A stretch of DNA of 64,000 bases from Granulicella sp. GTDB taxonomy: Bacteria > Acidobacteriota > Terriglobia > Terriglobales > Acidobacteriaceae. The DNA is taken from positions 165,432-229,431 of the forward strand of contig JANXYX010000012.1 in the NCBI GenBank assembly GCA_025408425.1, given 5' to 3'. Positions within the stretch are counted from its first letter, which is position 1; each line of letters opens with the position of its first letter. Position numbers and translations under genes: made by a program. The notes below the pieces were generated by a model. The model did not search any database, was not told the DNA's origin, and saw only the letters and a program-made list of their open reading frames with translations. Shown here in pieces: positions 48,998 through 58,069 of this stretch.

Positions 48998-49966
48998 CTA
49001 GCGGCGGTGAACGTGTTTGTGGGTGGTGGGGGATGGCGTGATATGCGGCCAGAGGCGTTGGGGTAGCAGGTAGGTGAATCCGGCGAAGGTCTGCCACTGG
49101 GTGGATGTGGAGGTGAGGCCATGGTCGAAGCCAGCGTCGAGGACGAGGTTGGGGCGGAGTGCATAGCCGAGTGCCCAAAGGATGCCCACGGCGTTGCTGC
49201 GGGGGCTGGGTGCGCCGTTGCGGGTGGCCGTGACGAAGGGTTGGGTGAAGTGCCAGAGCTCACCGGTGACTTCGAGCTTGTCGTGGAGGGACTGTGGGAA
49301 GAGATCGTGGGTGACAGAGATGGACTGGCCATATTGGGCGCGGCGGACTGGGTCGTTAGTCTGCTCGGAGAGGATGAAGTTGGCGTCGTAGTGGAAGCTG
49401 CTGAGGTCACCACTGACGAGAACGAGACTGGATTGGGAGAAGCTGCCGATGTCGATGTCGGGTGCGGTGCCGCCGCGGACGCGACGAATGTAGCCGATGG
49501 CGACGGATGGGGCTCGTCCGGACTCTTTGAGGAGGACGCCCTGGACACCCAATTGAAGGTCGCCGGGGTCCTTCTGGGTGGAGGCGGGACTGTCCTGTGA
49601 TGCTGAGAAACTGCTGGCGGCGAAGGGCTGGGTGGGGAATTGAATCATCAGGCGGGGGTGGAGGGAGAGCTTGGTGACCTGATTGAGGCTGAATTGGCGG
49701 GCGAGGCTGGCGGGAGATCCGTTTGCCTGGAGGAATCCCTGCTCAAACTGGAGGTAGCCGACGGGCGGGATATGCGCGGGGTTGGTGATGGTAGGGCGGG
49801 CGGGGTTGGCTTCGGGAATCTGGACGTCATCCTGCCGCGAGGTGGACTCGGCGTTGTCGATCTGGATGGCGGTTTGTGGAGAGGATTGAGCAGGATTTTG
49901 GGACTGGGCTAGAGGTGACGCGAGCAGGAGGCCACAAGCGAGCAGGGATAGAGCGACCTTCCTGAT
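48998..49966 (-). CDS. Putative outer-membrane beta-barrel protein lacking a canonical start codon
   Basis: The obvious ATG-initiated frame covers only 216 residues (to 49648), but the same frame continues without a stop to about 50,045. It there encodes a textbook signal peptide (RKVALSLLACGLLLAS, cleavage near PLA-Q) and a mature N terminus. No ATG, GTG or TTG precedes the signal peptide; at the expected place there is ATC (49964-49966). The given coordinates start there, making about 322 residues. The body has alternating beta-strand patterns typical of phenol-degradation/transporter-like outer membrane proteins. An error, a rare initiator or a start-loss mutation could each explain it. 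Confidence 0.6.
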   Translation of the reverse strand: MRKVALSLLACGLLLASPLAQSQNPAQSSPQTAIQIDNAESTSRQDDVQIPEANPARPTITNPAHIPPVGYLQFEQGFLQANGSPASLARQFSLNQVTKLSLHPRLMIQFPTQPFAASSFSASQDSPASTQKDPGDLQLGVQGVLLKESGRAPSVAIGYIRRVRGGTAPDIDIGSFSQSSLVLVSGDLSSFHYDANFILSEQTNDPVRRAQYGQSISVTHDLFPQSLHDKLEVTGELWHFTQPFVTATRNGAPSPRSNAVGILWALGYALRPNLVLDAGFDHGLTSTSTQWQTFAGFTYLLPQRLWPHITPSPTTHKHVHRR

Positions 49967-50057
49967 GTGGCCTGGAAGGCCGGGACCGGATGGAGCGGTG
50001 ATTCGCGGACAGGATTGAGAGGGGCGAATAAGTGCTCGTACCAGTTATGCTGCCTGC

Positions 50058-50402
50058 CTACATGGCGGGCGGATGATGAGGGTCGATCTCGACGGTTGGA
50101 GTAGAGGTTGGGGTAGATTTGATGCCGTTGGGGTTGACCAGATCACGCAGCTCTTTGCTGGGCTTGAAGAACGGGACGCGCTTTGCTGGGACGTCTACTT
50201 TTTCGCCTGTTTTTGGGTTTCGCCCGAGGCGGGCATTACGCTGGCGGGTTCGGAAGCTGCCAAAGCCGCGGATCTCAATTTTGTCTCCGGACTTGAGTGC
50301 GCCGATGACGGAGTCGAAGAGAGTATCAACGATAATTTCTCCGTCACGCCGGGTTAGATCGCCTAGTGCAGTGACTTTATCGACGAGGTCTGCTTTCGTC
50401 AT
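50058..50402 (-). CDS. HU/IHF-family DNA-binding protein
   Basis: A 114-residue histone-like protein. It has MTKADLVDKVTALGDLTRRD, the dimer core LKSGDKIEIRGFGSFRTRQR, and the DNA-clasping beta-arm ARLGRNPKTGEKVDVPAKRV with its intercalating proline, then FFKPSKELRDLVN. A 25-residue Pro/Thr-rich tail extends past the usual 90-residue HU length. Several features lean towards IHF, but the protein could be a homodimeric HU. Confidence 0.92.
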   Translation of the reverse strand: MTKADLVDKVTALGDLTRRDGEIIVDTLFDSVIGALKSGDKIEIRGFGSFRTRQRNARLGRNPKTGEKVDVPAKRVPFFKPSKELRDLVNPNGIKSTPTSTPTVEIDPHHPPAM

Positions 50403-50570
50403 GGTGGAGTTCCTTTCGAGTGGGAGGGCGGCTCTTTAGGTCCGATGTGACTATACCGTTGATTGTAGACGGGATGTCGTAGTTGAGGGGATGAAAATAT
50501 TTGGCTATCCTGCCTTATCTTGCACAGTAGTGAGATGCGATTGGAGGCGAAAAAGTCATCATCCGTGATG

Positions 50571-50597
50571 AAAAATCCCCGGATGGCTCCGGGGATT
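50571..50597 (-). terminator. Rho-independent terminator of sppA
   Basis: On the minus strand a perfect 9-bp stem (AATCCCCGG / CCGGGGATT) is followed by TTTTT, 39 bases after the sppA stop. Confidence 0.9.
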
Positions 50598-50635
50598 GCT
50601 GGGCAAGTGAAGGCTAACTGCTGAAATGTGGTGCT

Positions 50636-51676
50636 TTACTTCCACATGAAATAAAAGCCTGGAGCGTGATTGAGGAGTTGGGTCGGATTGGGGAAGAGGT
50701 CCTCTCCGTCGGAGGTGAGGATGGAGATGAGACCTCTTTTGGGACTGGAAGGGCGGACAATGGTGGGTTCTCCGGAGATTCCGACGTCTCTGGCGGTGTC
50801 AATGAGGGCGATGCGGAAGCCTCCCACCTTGTCGATGAGGCCAAGCGAGAGGGATTGCTGGCCAGTCCAGACTTGCCCGGTGGCAAGGGGGCGGATTTTA
50901 TCGTCTGTGCTGTGGCGGCCGGTCGCGACGTCATGGACGAACTGGGTGTACATATTGTCGACGAGCGACTGGAAGTAGACCTGTTCTTTGGGTGTCATCT
51001 CGCGGCTCGGGTCTCCTGCATCCTTGAGTTCTCCGGCATGAATGATGACGTTCTTGAGTTTGGCCCAGCGCATAAGGTCGCCGTAGTTGGTCCACTCCAT
51101 GATGACGCCGATGGAGCCTACGACCGAGGCGTCGTTGGCATAGATTTTGTCGCAGGCACTGGCGATGTAATAGGCGCCTGAAGCTCCGACGGATTCGACA
51201 GAGGCAACGATCTTTTTGTGATTTTCGTTACGAACGCGGAGGACTTCGTGATAGATCTCCTGGGAGGCTGCGGCGCCTCCTCCGGGGGAGTTGATGTGGA
51301 GAATGATGGCCTTTATGGAGGAGTCTTCGCCGAACTTGCGGAGTTGGGTGTCGACTTTTTCCGCATCGAGGATGACGCCATCGACGTCGATGACTGCGAT
51401 TTTATTGGTGCCGAGTCCGATGGAGGATGATCCTGTGACGGAGCGCATGGTGAGCCAGACCATAAAGGTCATAAGCAGGGCCAGCGCGGCGAACGAGCCG
51501 CCGATGATGCCGATGTAGAACCAGGGGGAGCGGCGGGCGGGCGGGGGGAAACCATAGATTGGAGGGGTGTTGGAGGCGTAGGGGGAGGACGGGGGGGCGT
51601 AGGGTCTGCCGTAGGAGGCTGCGGGGGGCGCCGGCGGGGGAGGTGGAGTGGGCTGGGAGGGGAAATCTTCCGTCAT
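50636..51676 (-). CDS. sppA: Signal peptide peptidase SppA (S49)
   Basis: A 346-residue membrane-bound serine protease of about the short SppA length. A 50-residue Pro-rich cytosolic N terminus precedes one membrane span (FYIGIIGGSFAALALLMTFM). The S49 domain follows with IAVIDVDGVI, ILHINSPGGGAAASQEIY, the nucleophile motif SVGASGAYYIASACD, and SIGVIMEWTNYGDL. The lysine partner should lie in the KLKNVIIHAG-type region, as in bacillar SppA. The Pro-rich head is unusual. It is monocistronic with its own terminator. Confidence 0.92.
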   Translation of the reverse strand: MTEDFPSQPTPPPPPAPPAASYGRPYAPPSSPYASNTPPIYGFPPPARRSPWFYIGIIGGSFAALALLMTFMVWLTMRSVTGSSSIGLGTNKIAVIDVDGVILDAEKVDTQLRKFGEDSSIKAIILHINSPGGGAAASQEIYHEVLRVRNENHKKIVASVESVGASGAYYIASACDKIYANDASVVGSIGVIMEWTNYGDLMRWAKLKNVIIHAGELKDAGDPSREMTPKEQVYFQSLVDNMYTQFVHDVATGRHSTDDKIRPLATGQVWTGQQSLSLGLIDKVGGFRIALIDTARDVGISGEPTIVRPSSPKRGLISILTSDGEDLFPNPTQLLNHAPGFYFMWK

Positions 51677-51879
51677 GGTGAGGAGTTTAGCAGGGTGTGG
51701 AGGGGAGATACAGGCGAAGATAAAGATATGGCCGCGAGGGCAATGGACGAATAAATTGCGGCCTAAAAGCCTGTTGGAACGTCAAATAATTACAGTATGA
51801 TAAAGCGCGACCCCAAAAGTCGCTCCCCAACATTGATTTGACGATTTTAGAGATAACTGGCGAAGGTCTAGCAATCGAT

Positions 51880-52695
51880 ATGGCGCATCCGCAGTTGAGT
51901 ATTGTGATTCCGGCTTACAACGAGAGTGCTCGTATCGAGCAGACTCTGGAGCGGGTGTTGAGTTGCGTGGCAACGGAGAATTGGGACGCCGAGGTCATCG
52001 TGGTGGACGATGGCTCGAAAGACGATACTGCTGCGATTGTGGAGCGCTGGATGAAGTTGCATCCTCGTCTACACCTGGTGAAGAATCCGGGCAATCGTGG
52101 CAAAGGCTACTCGGTGCGGAATGGGCTGTTGCAGGCGGCGGGCGATGTGGTGATGTTTACGGATGCTGACCTGTCGGCCCCGATGGAAGAGGCAGAACGA
52201 CTGCTGGCTGCGATTGCGGATGGCGCAGATGTGGCGATCGGTTCGCGCTGGATGGACCGGACACGGCAGACGATTCATCAGCCGTTGTACCGGCAGTTCT
52301 TCGGGCGATGTTTCAACTGGATCACTCGGACGGTGATGGGGTTGCCGTTCAAGGACACTCAGTGCGGGTTCAAGGCTTTCAAGCGTCCGGCGGCACAGGT
52401 GATCTTTCGGCTGCAGCGGATTGAGCGTTGGGGATTCGACCCGGAGATTCTGTTTATCGCACGGAAGCTGAAGTACGTGATTCGCGAGGTGCCGGTGACC
52501 TGGGGTCATGATGAGCGGAGCCGTATGAGCTATCTGAAAGACGGCATGAAGATGCTGGAAGAGATGGCAGTGATTCGGGTGAACTCACTGGCTGGGCGGT
52601 ATGATGCGGCCATTGCTGCTATCAAGGACACGAGCAAGATGGTGACACCTCCGGTAGAGCATGTTGTGAAGGTCAGCGCTGAAGTGGGTCAGTAA
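51880..52695 (+). CDS. GT2 family glycosyltransferase (dolichyl/polyprenyl-phosphate sugar synthase-like)
   Basis: A protein of about 271 residues with a GT-A fold: SIVIPAYNESARIEQTLE at the start, VVDDGSKDDTA, GNRGKGYSVRNGLL, the metal-binding FTDADLSAPME, and QCGFKAFKRPAA with RWGFDPEILF. This is the DPG/DPM-synthase-like group that moves glucose or mannose to a polyprenyl phosphate. No membrane helices are visible. The ATG at 51880 gives the usual start; a TTG at 51838 is possible. Confidence 0.88.
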   Translation: MAHPQLSIVIPAYNESARIEQTLERVLSCVATENWDAEVIVVDDGSKDDTAAIVERWMKLHPRLHLVKNPGNRGKGYSVRNGLLQAAGDVVMFTDADLSAPMEEAERLLAAIADGADVAIGSRWMDRTRQTIHQPLYRQFFGRCFNWITRTVMGLPFKDTQCGFKAFKRPAAQVIFRLQRIERWGFDPEILFIARKLKYVIREVPVTWGHDERSRMSYLKDGMKMLEEMAVIRVNSLAGRYDAAIAAIKDTSKMVTPPVEHVVKVSAEVGQ

Positions 52696-52769
52696 CCGCG
52701 GAGCGAACAAAAGAAGTTGCGTGGCCGGGTGCGGGTTGCGCAGTGTGGGATGAGCTAAGAATTTGTGTG

Positions 52770-52785
52770 AACAGGCAAGCCTGTT
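52770..52785. terminator. Short perfect hairpin after glycosyltransferase
   Basis: AACAGGC and GCCTGTT form a 7-bp stem with an AA loop, 75 bases beyond the glycosyltransferase stop. There is no T tract, so terminator activity is uncertain. The other 240 bases up to the next gene hold nothing I recognise. Confidence 0.35.
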
Positions 52786-52957
52786 ACTGAGTGCTTCGTG
52801 CGCCTGGTGACTGTGTGCCGCGAAGGTTGTAGAGCCCCCCTCTGAAGTGCTACTCCCATAAAGCAGGCTGGAATTTACCTTGGTGATGCGTGACTTGCTG
52901 GATTTTTCTTGCTCTTTTCCCTGCCGCAACCCATCGTTTTGTCCGCTGAGGAGTTTT

Positions 52958-54799
52958 ATGAGTTTTCGTTCAACCGTTTGTCGGGGAAGTGTGTTTGTGG
53001 GGCTGGTTGCGACTTTGGCGTTGGTAGGATGTGGGGCAGAACCGGGGACGGGTGGACCGCTATCCGGGGTTTCGTTGTCGGGTTACGTGCATGGTGGTCA
53101 GCAAGCGATTAGTGGCGCAAAGATGTATCTGTATGCTGCGGGCACGACAGGATATGGGACTGGCGCGACGTCTCTACTAAGCGGCGGGTTTGTAACGACC
53201 GACGCCAACGGTCGTTTCGCGATTACGAATGCTTATACGTGTCCTAGCGCGACGACCCAGGTGTACATGCTTGGAGTTGGCGGGAACACTGGCTCGGGAG
53301 TGAACAATGCAGCGGTCCTGATGTCTCCGCTGGGTGACTGTGGAGCGTTGAGTGCTTCGACGTTCATTAATCTCAGCGAGGTTTCGACGGTGGGTGCTGC
53401 GTTTGCGCTGGCGCAATTCATGACGCCGGGCACGCTGGCAGTAGGGACCAGCAGTACAAATTTGACGGGTCTGCGGAATGCATTTGCGACCGCTCTCAAT
53501 CTTGTCGACACTAGTTCCGGAGGCGTGCGGCCAGTTACGCCAGCGGGTAATGGGATCGTTCCGGTAAGCACGATCAATACGCTTGCCAATATTATGGCGT
53601 CTTGCGTGAATACGACGGGCGGAGCAGGGCCTTGCACGACGTTGTTCTCTGCGGCGACCCCTCCGGGGGGAACGGCGCCTAGTGACGTGCTGTCGGCGTT
53701 GATAAATATTGCACGGAATCCTGGGCGGAATATCGCTGCGTTGTATGGTCTTCAGCCGGCTGCGGCTCCATTCCAGCCAAGTCTTTCGAGTGCACCGAAC
53801 GACTTTACGCTGAGTGTGCAGTACAGCGGCGGCGGCTTGAATGCAGGCCAGTTTCCAGCGGTGGATGCGGCAGGGAATATCTGGGTTCCGAATGCAGTTG
53901 ATCCGGGGACGTTGAGTGAGTTCAGCCCTACGGGGGCTGCGTTGACGACTTCGGCGGGCATTACGGGCGGAGGCTTGAGTGATCCGCAAGCGGTCGCAAT
54001 CGACCTGAATGGGAACGTGTGGTCGGCGAACCTTGGCAATGGAACTATCAGCGAACATACGGCTGGGGGGACTCCGCTTTCGGGTACCGGCTTTACGACG
54101 ACGGGCATGCGCAACACGAATTCGGTCGCGATCGACGCTTCGGGCAATGTGTATGCGTCGAATGGCTCCAGCGCAAACAGCACGGTGGCGAAGTTCAATT
54201 CCGCAGGAGTGTCGCAGGGGCTGTTTACCGGAGGCGGATTGGATGTCCCCTATTTTGTGGCGATCGATGGATCAGGCAATCTGTGGGTGCCGAACGGCAA
54301 TATACGTTCGCAAGCCGATTCAGTATCGAAGTTCAGCAGCAGCGGTACTCCTGCTTCTACGGTTGGGTATGTTGGCGGGGGGCTGAATTTACCTGTGGAG
54401 GTCGCGATCGATGCGACGGGGAATGTGTGGGCGGCAAACTTCGGCGCTTCGACTGTGAGCAAGTTGAGCAGTACGGGCGTGGCTCTGTCTGGTTCCGGCT
54501 ATGCGACTCCGAGCGCAACGAGTTCGATTGCAGTGGATGGCAACAATACGATTTGGGCTGGGGATGTGAATGGCTCAGTGAGCCAGTTTTCAAATTCTGG
54601 AACTGCGATCTCGCCATCGACTGGCTATACCGCGAACGGAGCTACGGCTGTGGTCGGGATGGCGATCGATGCCTCGGGCAATGTGTGGACGACGGACTAC
54701 TATGTGAACAGTCTTTTTGAGTACGTGGGAGCGGCTGGCCCGACGGTTGTGCCGCAGGCGCTGGCGGTGAAGAATGGCTCGTTTGGCGTTCGTCCGTAA
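52958..54799 (+). CDS. NHL/SMP-repeat beta-propeller lipoprotein
   Basis: A 613-residue lipoprotein. The signal SVFVGLVATLALVGC ends in a lipobox. Residues about 25-110 contain a carboxypeptidase-regulatory-like beta-sandwich (SLSGYVHGGQQAISGAKMYLY). From about residue 300 repeated propeller blades appear, each with a variant of VAIDASGNVYASN or VAIDATGNVWAAN (at least six copies). Acidobacterial genomes carry many such secreted proteins of unknown ligand. GAGGAG lies five bases before the ATG at 52958, which rules out the upstream ATG at 52880. Confidence 0.85.
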   Translation: MSFRSTVCRGSVFVGLVATLALVGCGAEPGTGGPLSGVSLSGYVHGGQQAISGAKMYLYAAGTTGYGTGATSLLSGGFVTTDANGRFAITNAYTCPSATTQVYMLGVGGNTGSGVNNAAVLMSPLGDCGALSASTFINLSEVSTVGAAFALAQFMTPGTLAVGTSSTNLTGLRNAFATALNLVDTSSGGVRPVTPAGNGIVPVSTINTLANIMASCVNTTGGAGPCTTLFSAATPPGGTAPSDVLSALINIARNPGRNIAALYGLQPAAAPFQPSLSSAPNDFTLSVQYSGGGLNAGQFPAVDAAGNIWVPNAVDPGTLSEFSPTGAALTTSAGITGGGLSDPQAVAIDLNGNVWSANLGNGTISEHTAGGTPLSGTGFTTTGMRNTNSVAIDASGNVYASNGSSANSTVAKFNSAGVSQGLFTGGGLDVPYFVAIDGSGNLWVPNGNIRSQADSVSKFSSSGTPASTVGYVGGGLNLPVEVAIDATGNVWAANFGASTVSKLSSTGVALSGSGYATPSATSSIAVDGNNTIWAGDVNGSVSQFSNSGTAISPSTGYTANGATAVVGMAIDASGNVWTTDYYVNSLFEYVGAAGPTVVPQALAVKNGSFGVRP

Positions 54800-54923
54800 C
54801 TTTATTGCAGCGGAGCATCTGGCCGGGTGGTTAGGCGGCAGGCTTCGCTAACGGAGCGGCATCGTGGGAGAATACTGGCTCGCGCCTTGAGTGGTTCAAG
54901 GACGGGGTGAAGGGGGACCGCTC

Positions 54924-55838
54924 GTGCTGCGATCTGTGTTTATAGCACTCTCTCAAAATAAGAAGATGCGGGCGTTCTCGGAACGATCTGCGCTGGGACG
55001 GAAGTTGTCTGGCCGGTTTGTGGCTGGGATGACAGTGGACGAGGCTCTGGCTGCCTGCGAACGGGTGAATCGTGAAGGCATAGCGGTGAGCCTGGATTCG
55101 CTAGGGGAGAGCGTGACCGTAGAGGCCGAGGCGCGGGCGTCGGCGGGGATCTATCACCAACTGCTGGATGCGATTGCAGAGCGGAAGCTGAATGCGAATG
55201 TGAGCGTGAAACTGTCGCAGGTGGGAATGGACTTTGATCCAGAACTAGCGGAGCGCATTGTTGGTGAGATGGTGGAGCATGCGGCGGTGGCGGACTCGTT
55301 TGTACGGATTGATATGGAGGGGACTGCGTACACCGAGGCGACGATTGCGATGACGGAGCGGTTGCACGAGCAGTTTCCGGAGCGGGTGGGGACGGTGCTG
55401 CAGGCGTATCTGTACCGAACCGCCAGAGATACGGAACGGCTGTTGGGGCAGGGGATTCGGATACGTCTGTGCAAGGGTGCGTATAAGGAAGGGCCGGACC
55501 ATGCGTATCCGTCGAAGGAGGATGTGGACGCGAACTACGTGAAGCTGATGAAGCGGATGGTGACGTCCGGCGTGTTCTGCGGGATTGCTACGCATGATGC
55601 GGCGATCATCGAGGCGATGCGTCGTTTTGTGCGCGAGCAGCGAGTGGACAAGAGAGCGTTTGAGTTCCAGATGCTGTACGGGGTGCGGCGTGATCTGCAG
55701 CGACGGCTGGCTGCTGAGGGGTTCGGAGTGCGGGTGTATGTTCCGTTTGGGGCGGAGTGGTATCCGTACTTTATGCGGCGGTTGGCGGAGCGGCCTGCCA
55801 ATGTGCTGTTCCTGGTGAAGAACTTTTTCAAGAACTGA
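54924..55838 (+). CDS. Proline dehydrogenase
   Basis: A 304-residue FAD enzyme oxidising proline to pyrroline-5-carboxylate. Visible motifs are VSVKLSQVGMDFDPELAE, FVRIDMEGTAYTEATI, VGTVLQAYLYRTARDTERLL, RIRLCKGAYKEGPDHAYP and FEFQMLYGVRRDLQRRL. These fit the stand-alone PRODH barrel. The start is GTG at 54924 with AAGGGGG eight bases before it; an upstream GTG at 54891 lacks such support. P5C dehydrogenase is not next to it. Confidence 0.92.
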   Translation: MLRSVFIALSQNKKMRAFSERSALGRKLSGRFVAGMTVDEALAACERVNREGIAVSLDSLGESVTVEAEARASAGIYHQLLDAIAERKLNANVSVKLSQVGMDFDPELAERIVGEMVEHAAVADSFVRIDMEGTAYTEATIAMTERLHEQFPERVGTVLQAYLYRTARDTERLLGQGIRIRLCKGAYKEGPDHAYPSKEDVDANYVKLMKRMVTSGVFCGIATHDAAIIEAMRRFVREQRVDKRAFEFQMLYGVRRDLQRRLAAEGFGVRVYVPFGAEWYPYFMRRLAERPANVLFLVKNFFKN

Positions 55839-55850
55839 GTGGGATGTGAA

Positions 55851-55881
55851 CCCATCCTTCGTCGCGGTGCCGAAGGATGGG
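55851..55881. repeat. CATCCTTCG-type palindrome after proline dehydrogenase
   Basis: A perfect 11-bp inverted repeat (CCCATCCTTCG / CGAAGGATGGG) with a 9-base GC-rich loop. It may act as a terminator, but without a T tract it looks more like a REP-type intergenic repeat related to the one in ubiE (shared CCTTCG ends). Confidence 0.6.
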
Positions 55882-55901
55882 GGAGTGAAGGATGAGTCGA
55901 G

Positions 55902-57146
55902 TTAGCGGGAGGCGGCTTGAACGGGGACGGGTTCGGCGAGGAGATTTTCGACGAGGGTGGTGACCTCGTGAATGAGGGCCTCGTGGGCGGGTGGATTGGC
56001 GGGGCCGGCGAATCCGGCGTGGACCTCGTGGACGCGGCCGTCGCGGCCCAGAAAGAAGGAAGTTGGCCAGCAGTTGAGGTGGACAGCCTGTGGGATTTTT
56101 TCGTTGAGTTGTTCGGTCTCTCCGGCGAGAAGGACGGTGTAGGTGATGCCGTACCGAGCGATGAAGGCGCGGAGGCGAGTGGGGTCCTTCAACTGATCGG
56201 CTTCTTCGAAAGAGAGATCGACGATCTCAAGTCCGCGCGAGTGGAACTGCTTGTAGAGGCTTTCGAGAAAGGGGGCTTCATCGTGGCAGTTGGGGCACCA
56301 GGAGCCGCCGATGGCGACGATGACAACCTTACCGTCGAACTGAGGGTCAGTGTTGGAGACCAGCCTGCCATTGAGATCAGGGAAGCTGAATTGAAAGCGA
56401 GCGGTGGGATCTTTGACGGTAGTCTGCTGGGTGGGGTCGGTAGGGGTTGCGAGGTTCTGTTTGCGGGCTTCGGCCGGACGGCGGGCAATGAGGTTCTGCT
56501 GGTCGTTGATATCGGCACGGAGGAGGTTGGAGACGAGGAGGGTACCGTCGGGCTGTGGCTTGAGGGAGTAAAGGGCTGGACCGGCGGGGGTGAAGTGGGA
56601 GACGTGGTACTCGGTACCTACGAGAGAGCCGTAGAGAGAGCCGGTGTCGCCGTCGATGCGCTGGATGACAGCCTTGATGATGGCTGGATTGGGCTTCGAC
56701 TCTTCGATGCGAAGTTGCCAGGCGGATTCGCCTTTGGCGGAGTGGACGGCTATCTCCCAGTCGCCACTGAGGCTGTTGAGAGCGAGATCAGGGCTGACGG
56801 CGGATGGAGGTGTCGTGAGGACCAATGGGTAGCGCGTGGCTGCGGTGCCGAAGGTTCCGGTTAACTTGCCATCGGAGAGCGTGGCGTCCAAGGTGCGGGC
56901 GTAGTAGTCGAATGCGACGACGAGGTGGTTGCCTTCGATGCGGGTGCTGGAGGCTTCAGAGCGTTCGGGACCGTTGATGAGTGCGGCCTTGAGGCTGGTG
57001 CTGGAACCGGTGATTTGAAGAGTGAGGGGAACCTGCTGGCCATGGACGGCTGCTGTGCCTGCCCATACTCCGGTGACCGGCGAGGGAGTTGCGGATTGCG
57101 CAAAGGCACTGACAGAGAGCAAGAGAAGACTGGCAAAGAGCTTCAT
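55902..57146 (-). CDS. TlpA-like thiol:disulfide oxidoreductase with N-terminal beta domain
   Basis: A 414-residue exported protein. The signal peptide MKLFASLLLLSVSAFAQ precedes about 230 residues of a beta-rich lipocalin-like region that I do not recognise. A TlpA/AhpC-TSA domain follows, with the redox motif WCPNC at about 283-287, GKVVIVAIGGSWCPNC and the cis-Pro region NCWPTSFFLG. It would reduce or transfer disulfides in the periplasm. Its minus-strand neighbour, the DUF3106 gene, lies 180 bases upstream. Confidence 0.88.
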   Translation of the reverse strand: MKLFASLLLLSVSAFAQSATPSPVTGVWAGTAAVHGQQVPLTLQITGSSTSLKAALINGPERSEASSTRIEGNHLVVAFDYYARTLDATLSDGKLTGTFGTAATRYPLVLTTPPSAVSPDLALNSLSGDWEIAVHSAKGESAWQLRIEESKPNPAIIKAVIQRIDGDTGSLYGSLVGTEYHVSHFTPAGPALYSLKPQPDGTLLVSNLLRADINDQQNLIARRPAEARKQNLATPTDPTQQTTVKDPTARFQFSFPDLNGRLVSNTDPQFDGKVVIVAIGGSWCPNCHDEAPFLESLYKQFHSRGLEIVDLSFEEADQLKDPTRLRAFIARYGITYTVLLAGETEQLNEKIPQAVHLNCWPTSFFLGRDGRVHEVHAGFAGPANPPAHEALIHEVTTLVENLLAEPVPVQAASR

Positions 57147-57326
57147 GCTATGGCTCGATTCTTTTGTGGTCGAAGGATTTGGAGCGGGAGGCGCTTAGTT
57201 AGCGAGGGTGACGCGCATCTGCGAGGGCCAGCGGGGAGCGGCGGCAACAACAGAGTTGAAGATGGGTGGACACATGAAAAGGGTAGACCGGGGATGGCTC
57301 TGGGTCAAGCGTGGGGGAGGTGCGAG

Positions 57327-57953
57327 TTACCTGCCCGCTTCGGTGCCGTCAGCGGTGCGCTGCACTGGAAGGTATGGCTCGACATTGAGAAGATTGTTGA
57401 GGGTGGCGCGCTCCTGGTCAGAGAACTGGCCGCGGATACGGTCTGAGGACAAGATGGACTGGCGCTGCTGGGGCGGGGTATCGCGCAGATCGCGGAAGGC
57501 GCGTGCGACGAGGCGGCGACGGTCGACCGGGAGGCTGCCGAGCTCCTGCATGGCGCTGCGGACCTGCTGACGCTGGGGCTGGGAGAGGTGCTCCAGTACT
57601 TCAGTGCGCTCGAGAATGCGGCGGCGCTTTTCGTCCGGCATGTTGTTGAGCTGAGTAAGGCGGTCCATCATGCGCTGCTGAGTCTGGGATGGGAGCTGGC
57701 GAAAGCCAGGTTCATTCTGAAGGGCGGTTTGCTGATCCAGAAGGGGTAGACTGCTGTGGCGATCCATCCACTGAGCAAGGTGCTCCTGGTTCTGCCTGGG
57801 GCCGACCCGAGGAGCTGGCCCAGCAGCGTGAATACCCACCTGCGGCCTAGGATTCTGGGGGGGCTGTGCCAGAAGGGTGGCAGCGGTACCGCAGGCGAAA
57901 AGAGCCGCGATAGCGGTGTTGCGGATTCGACGAGATGTATCAGAGAGTTGCAT
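57327..57953 (-). CDS. DUF3106 protein
   Basis: A 208-residue exported protein with a signal segment (NTAIAALFACGTAATLLAQ). A basic, helical DUF3106-like region follows, with repeats of the type LPSQTQQRMMDRLTQLNNMP, LSQPQRQQVRSAMQEL and LPVDRRRLVARAFRDLRDTP. The pattern recalls periplasmic stress sensors of the CpxP/Spy kind only in being helical and charged; no function is established. It sits in a group with an anti-sigma factor and a sigma factor on the same strand. Confidence 0.75.
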   Translation of the reverse strand: MQLSDTSRRIRNTAIAALFACGTAATLLAQPPQNPRPQVGIHAAGPAPRVGPRQNQEHLAQWMDRHSSLPLLDQQTALQNEPGFRQLPSQTQQRMMDRLTQLNNMPDEKRRRILERTEVLEHLSQPQRQQVRSAMQELGSLPVDRRRLVARAFRDLRDTPPQQRQSILSSDRIRGQFSDQERATLNNLLNVEPYLPVQRTADGTEAGR

Positions 57954-58069
57954 TGGCTTGTACGGTGGCTCTGGGTTGCCTGCAAGCTGTTTCGACTATG
58001 CTACTTGCGAGATTACCGTTGGAGCCTCTTTTTTGCGAAAAAATATTTGGATGACTGCCGCGAAATGAT

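Noticed and set aside
53177..54058. 293-codon minus-strand frame
   Set aside because: It lies inside the NHL-repeat lipoprotein gene and is Arg-rich with no motif. The forward frame has a signal peptide, ribosome-binding site and domains.
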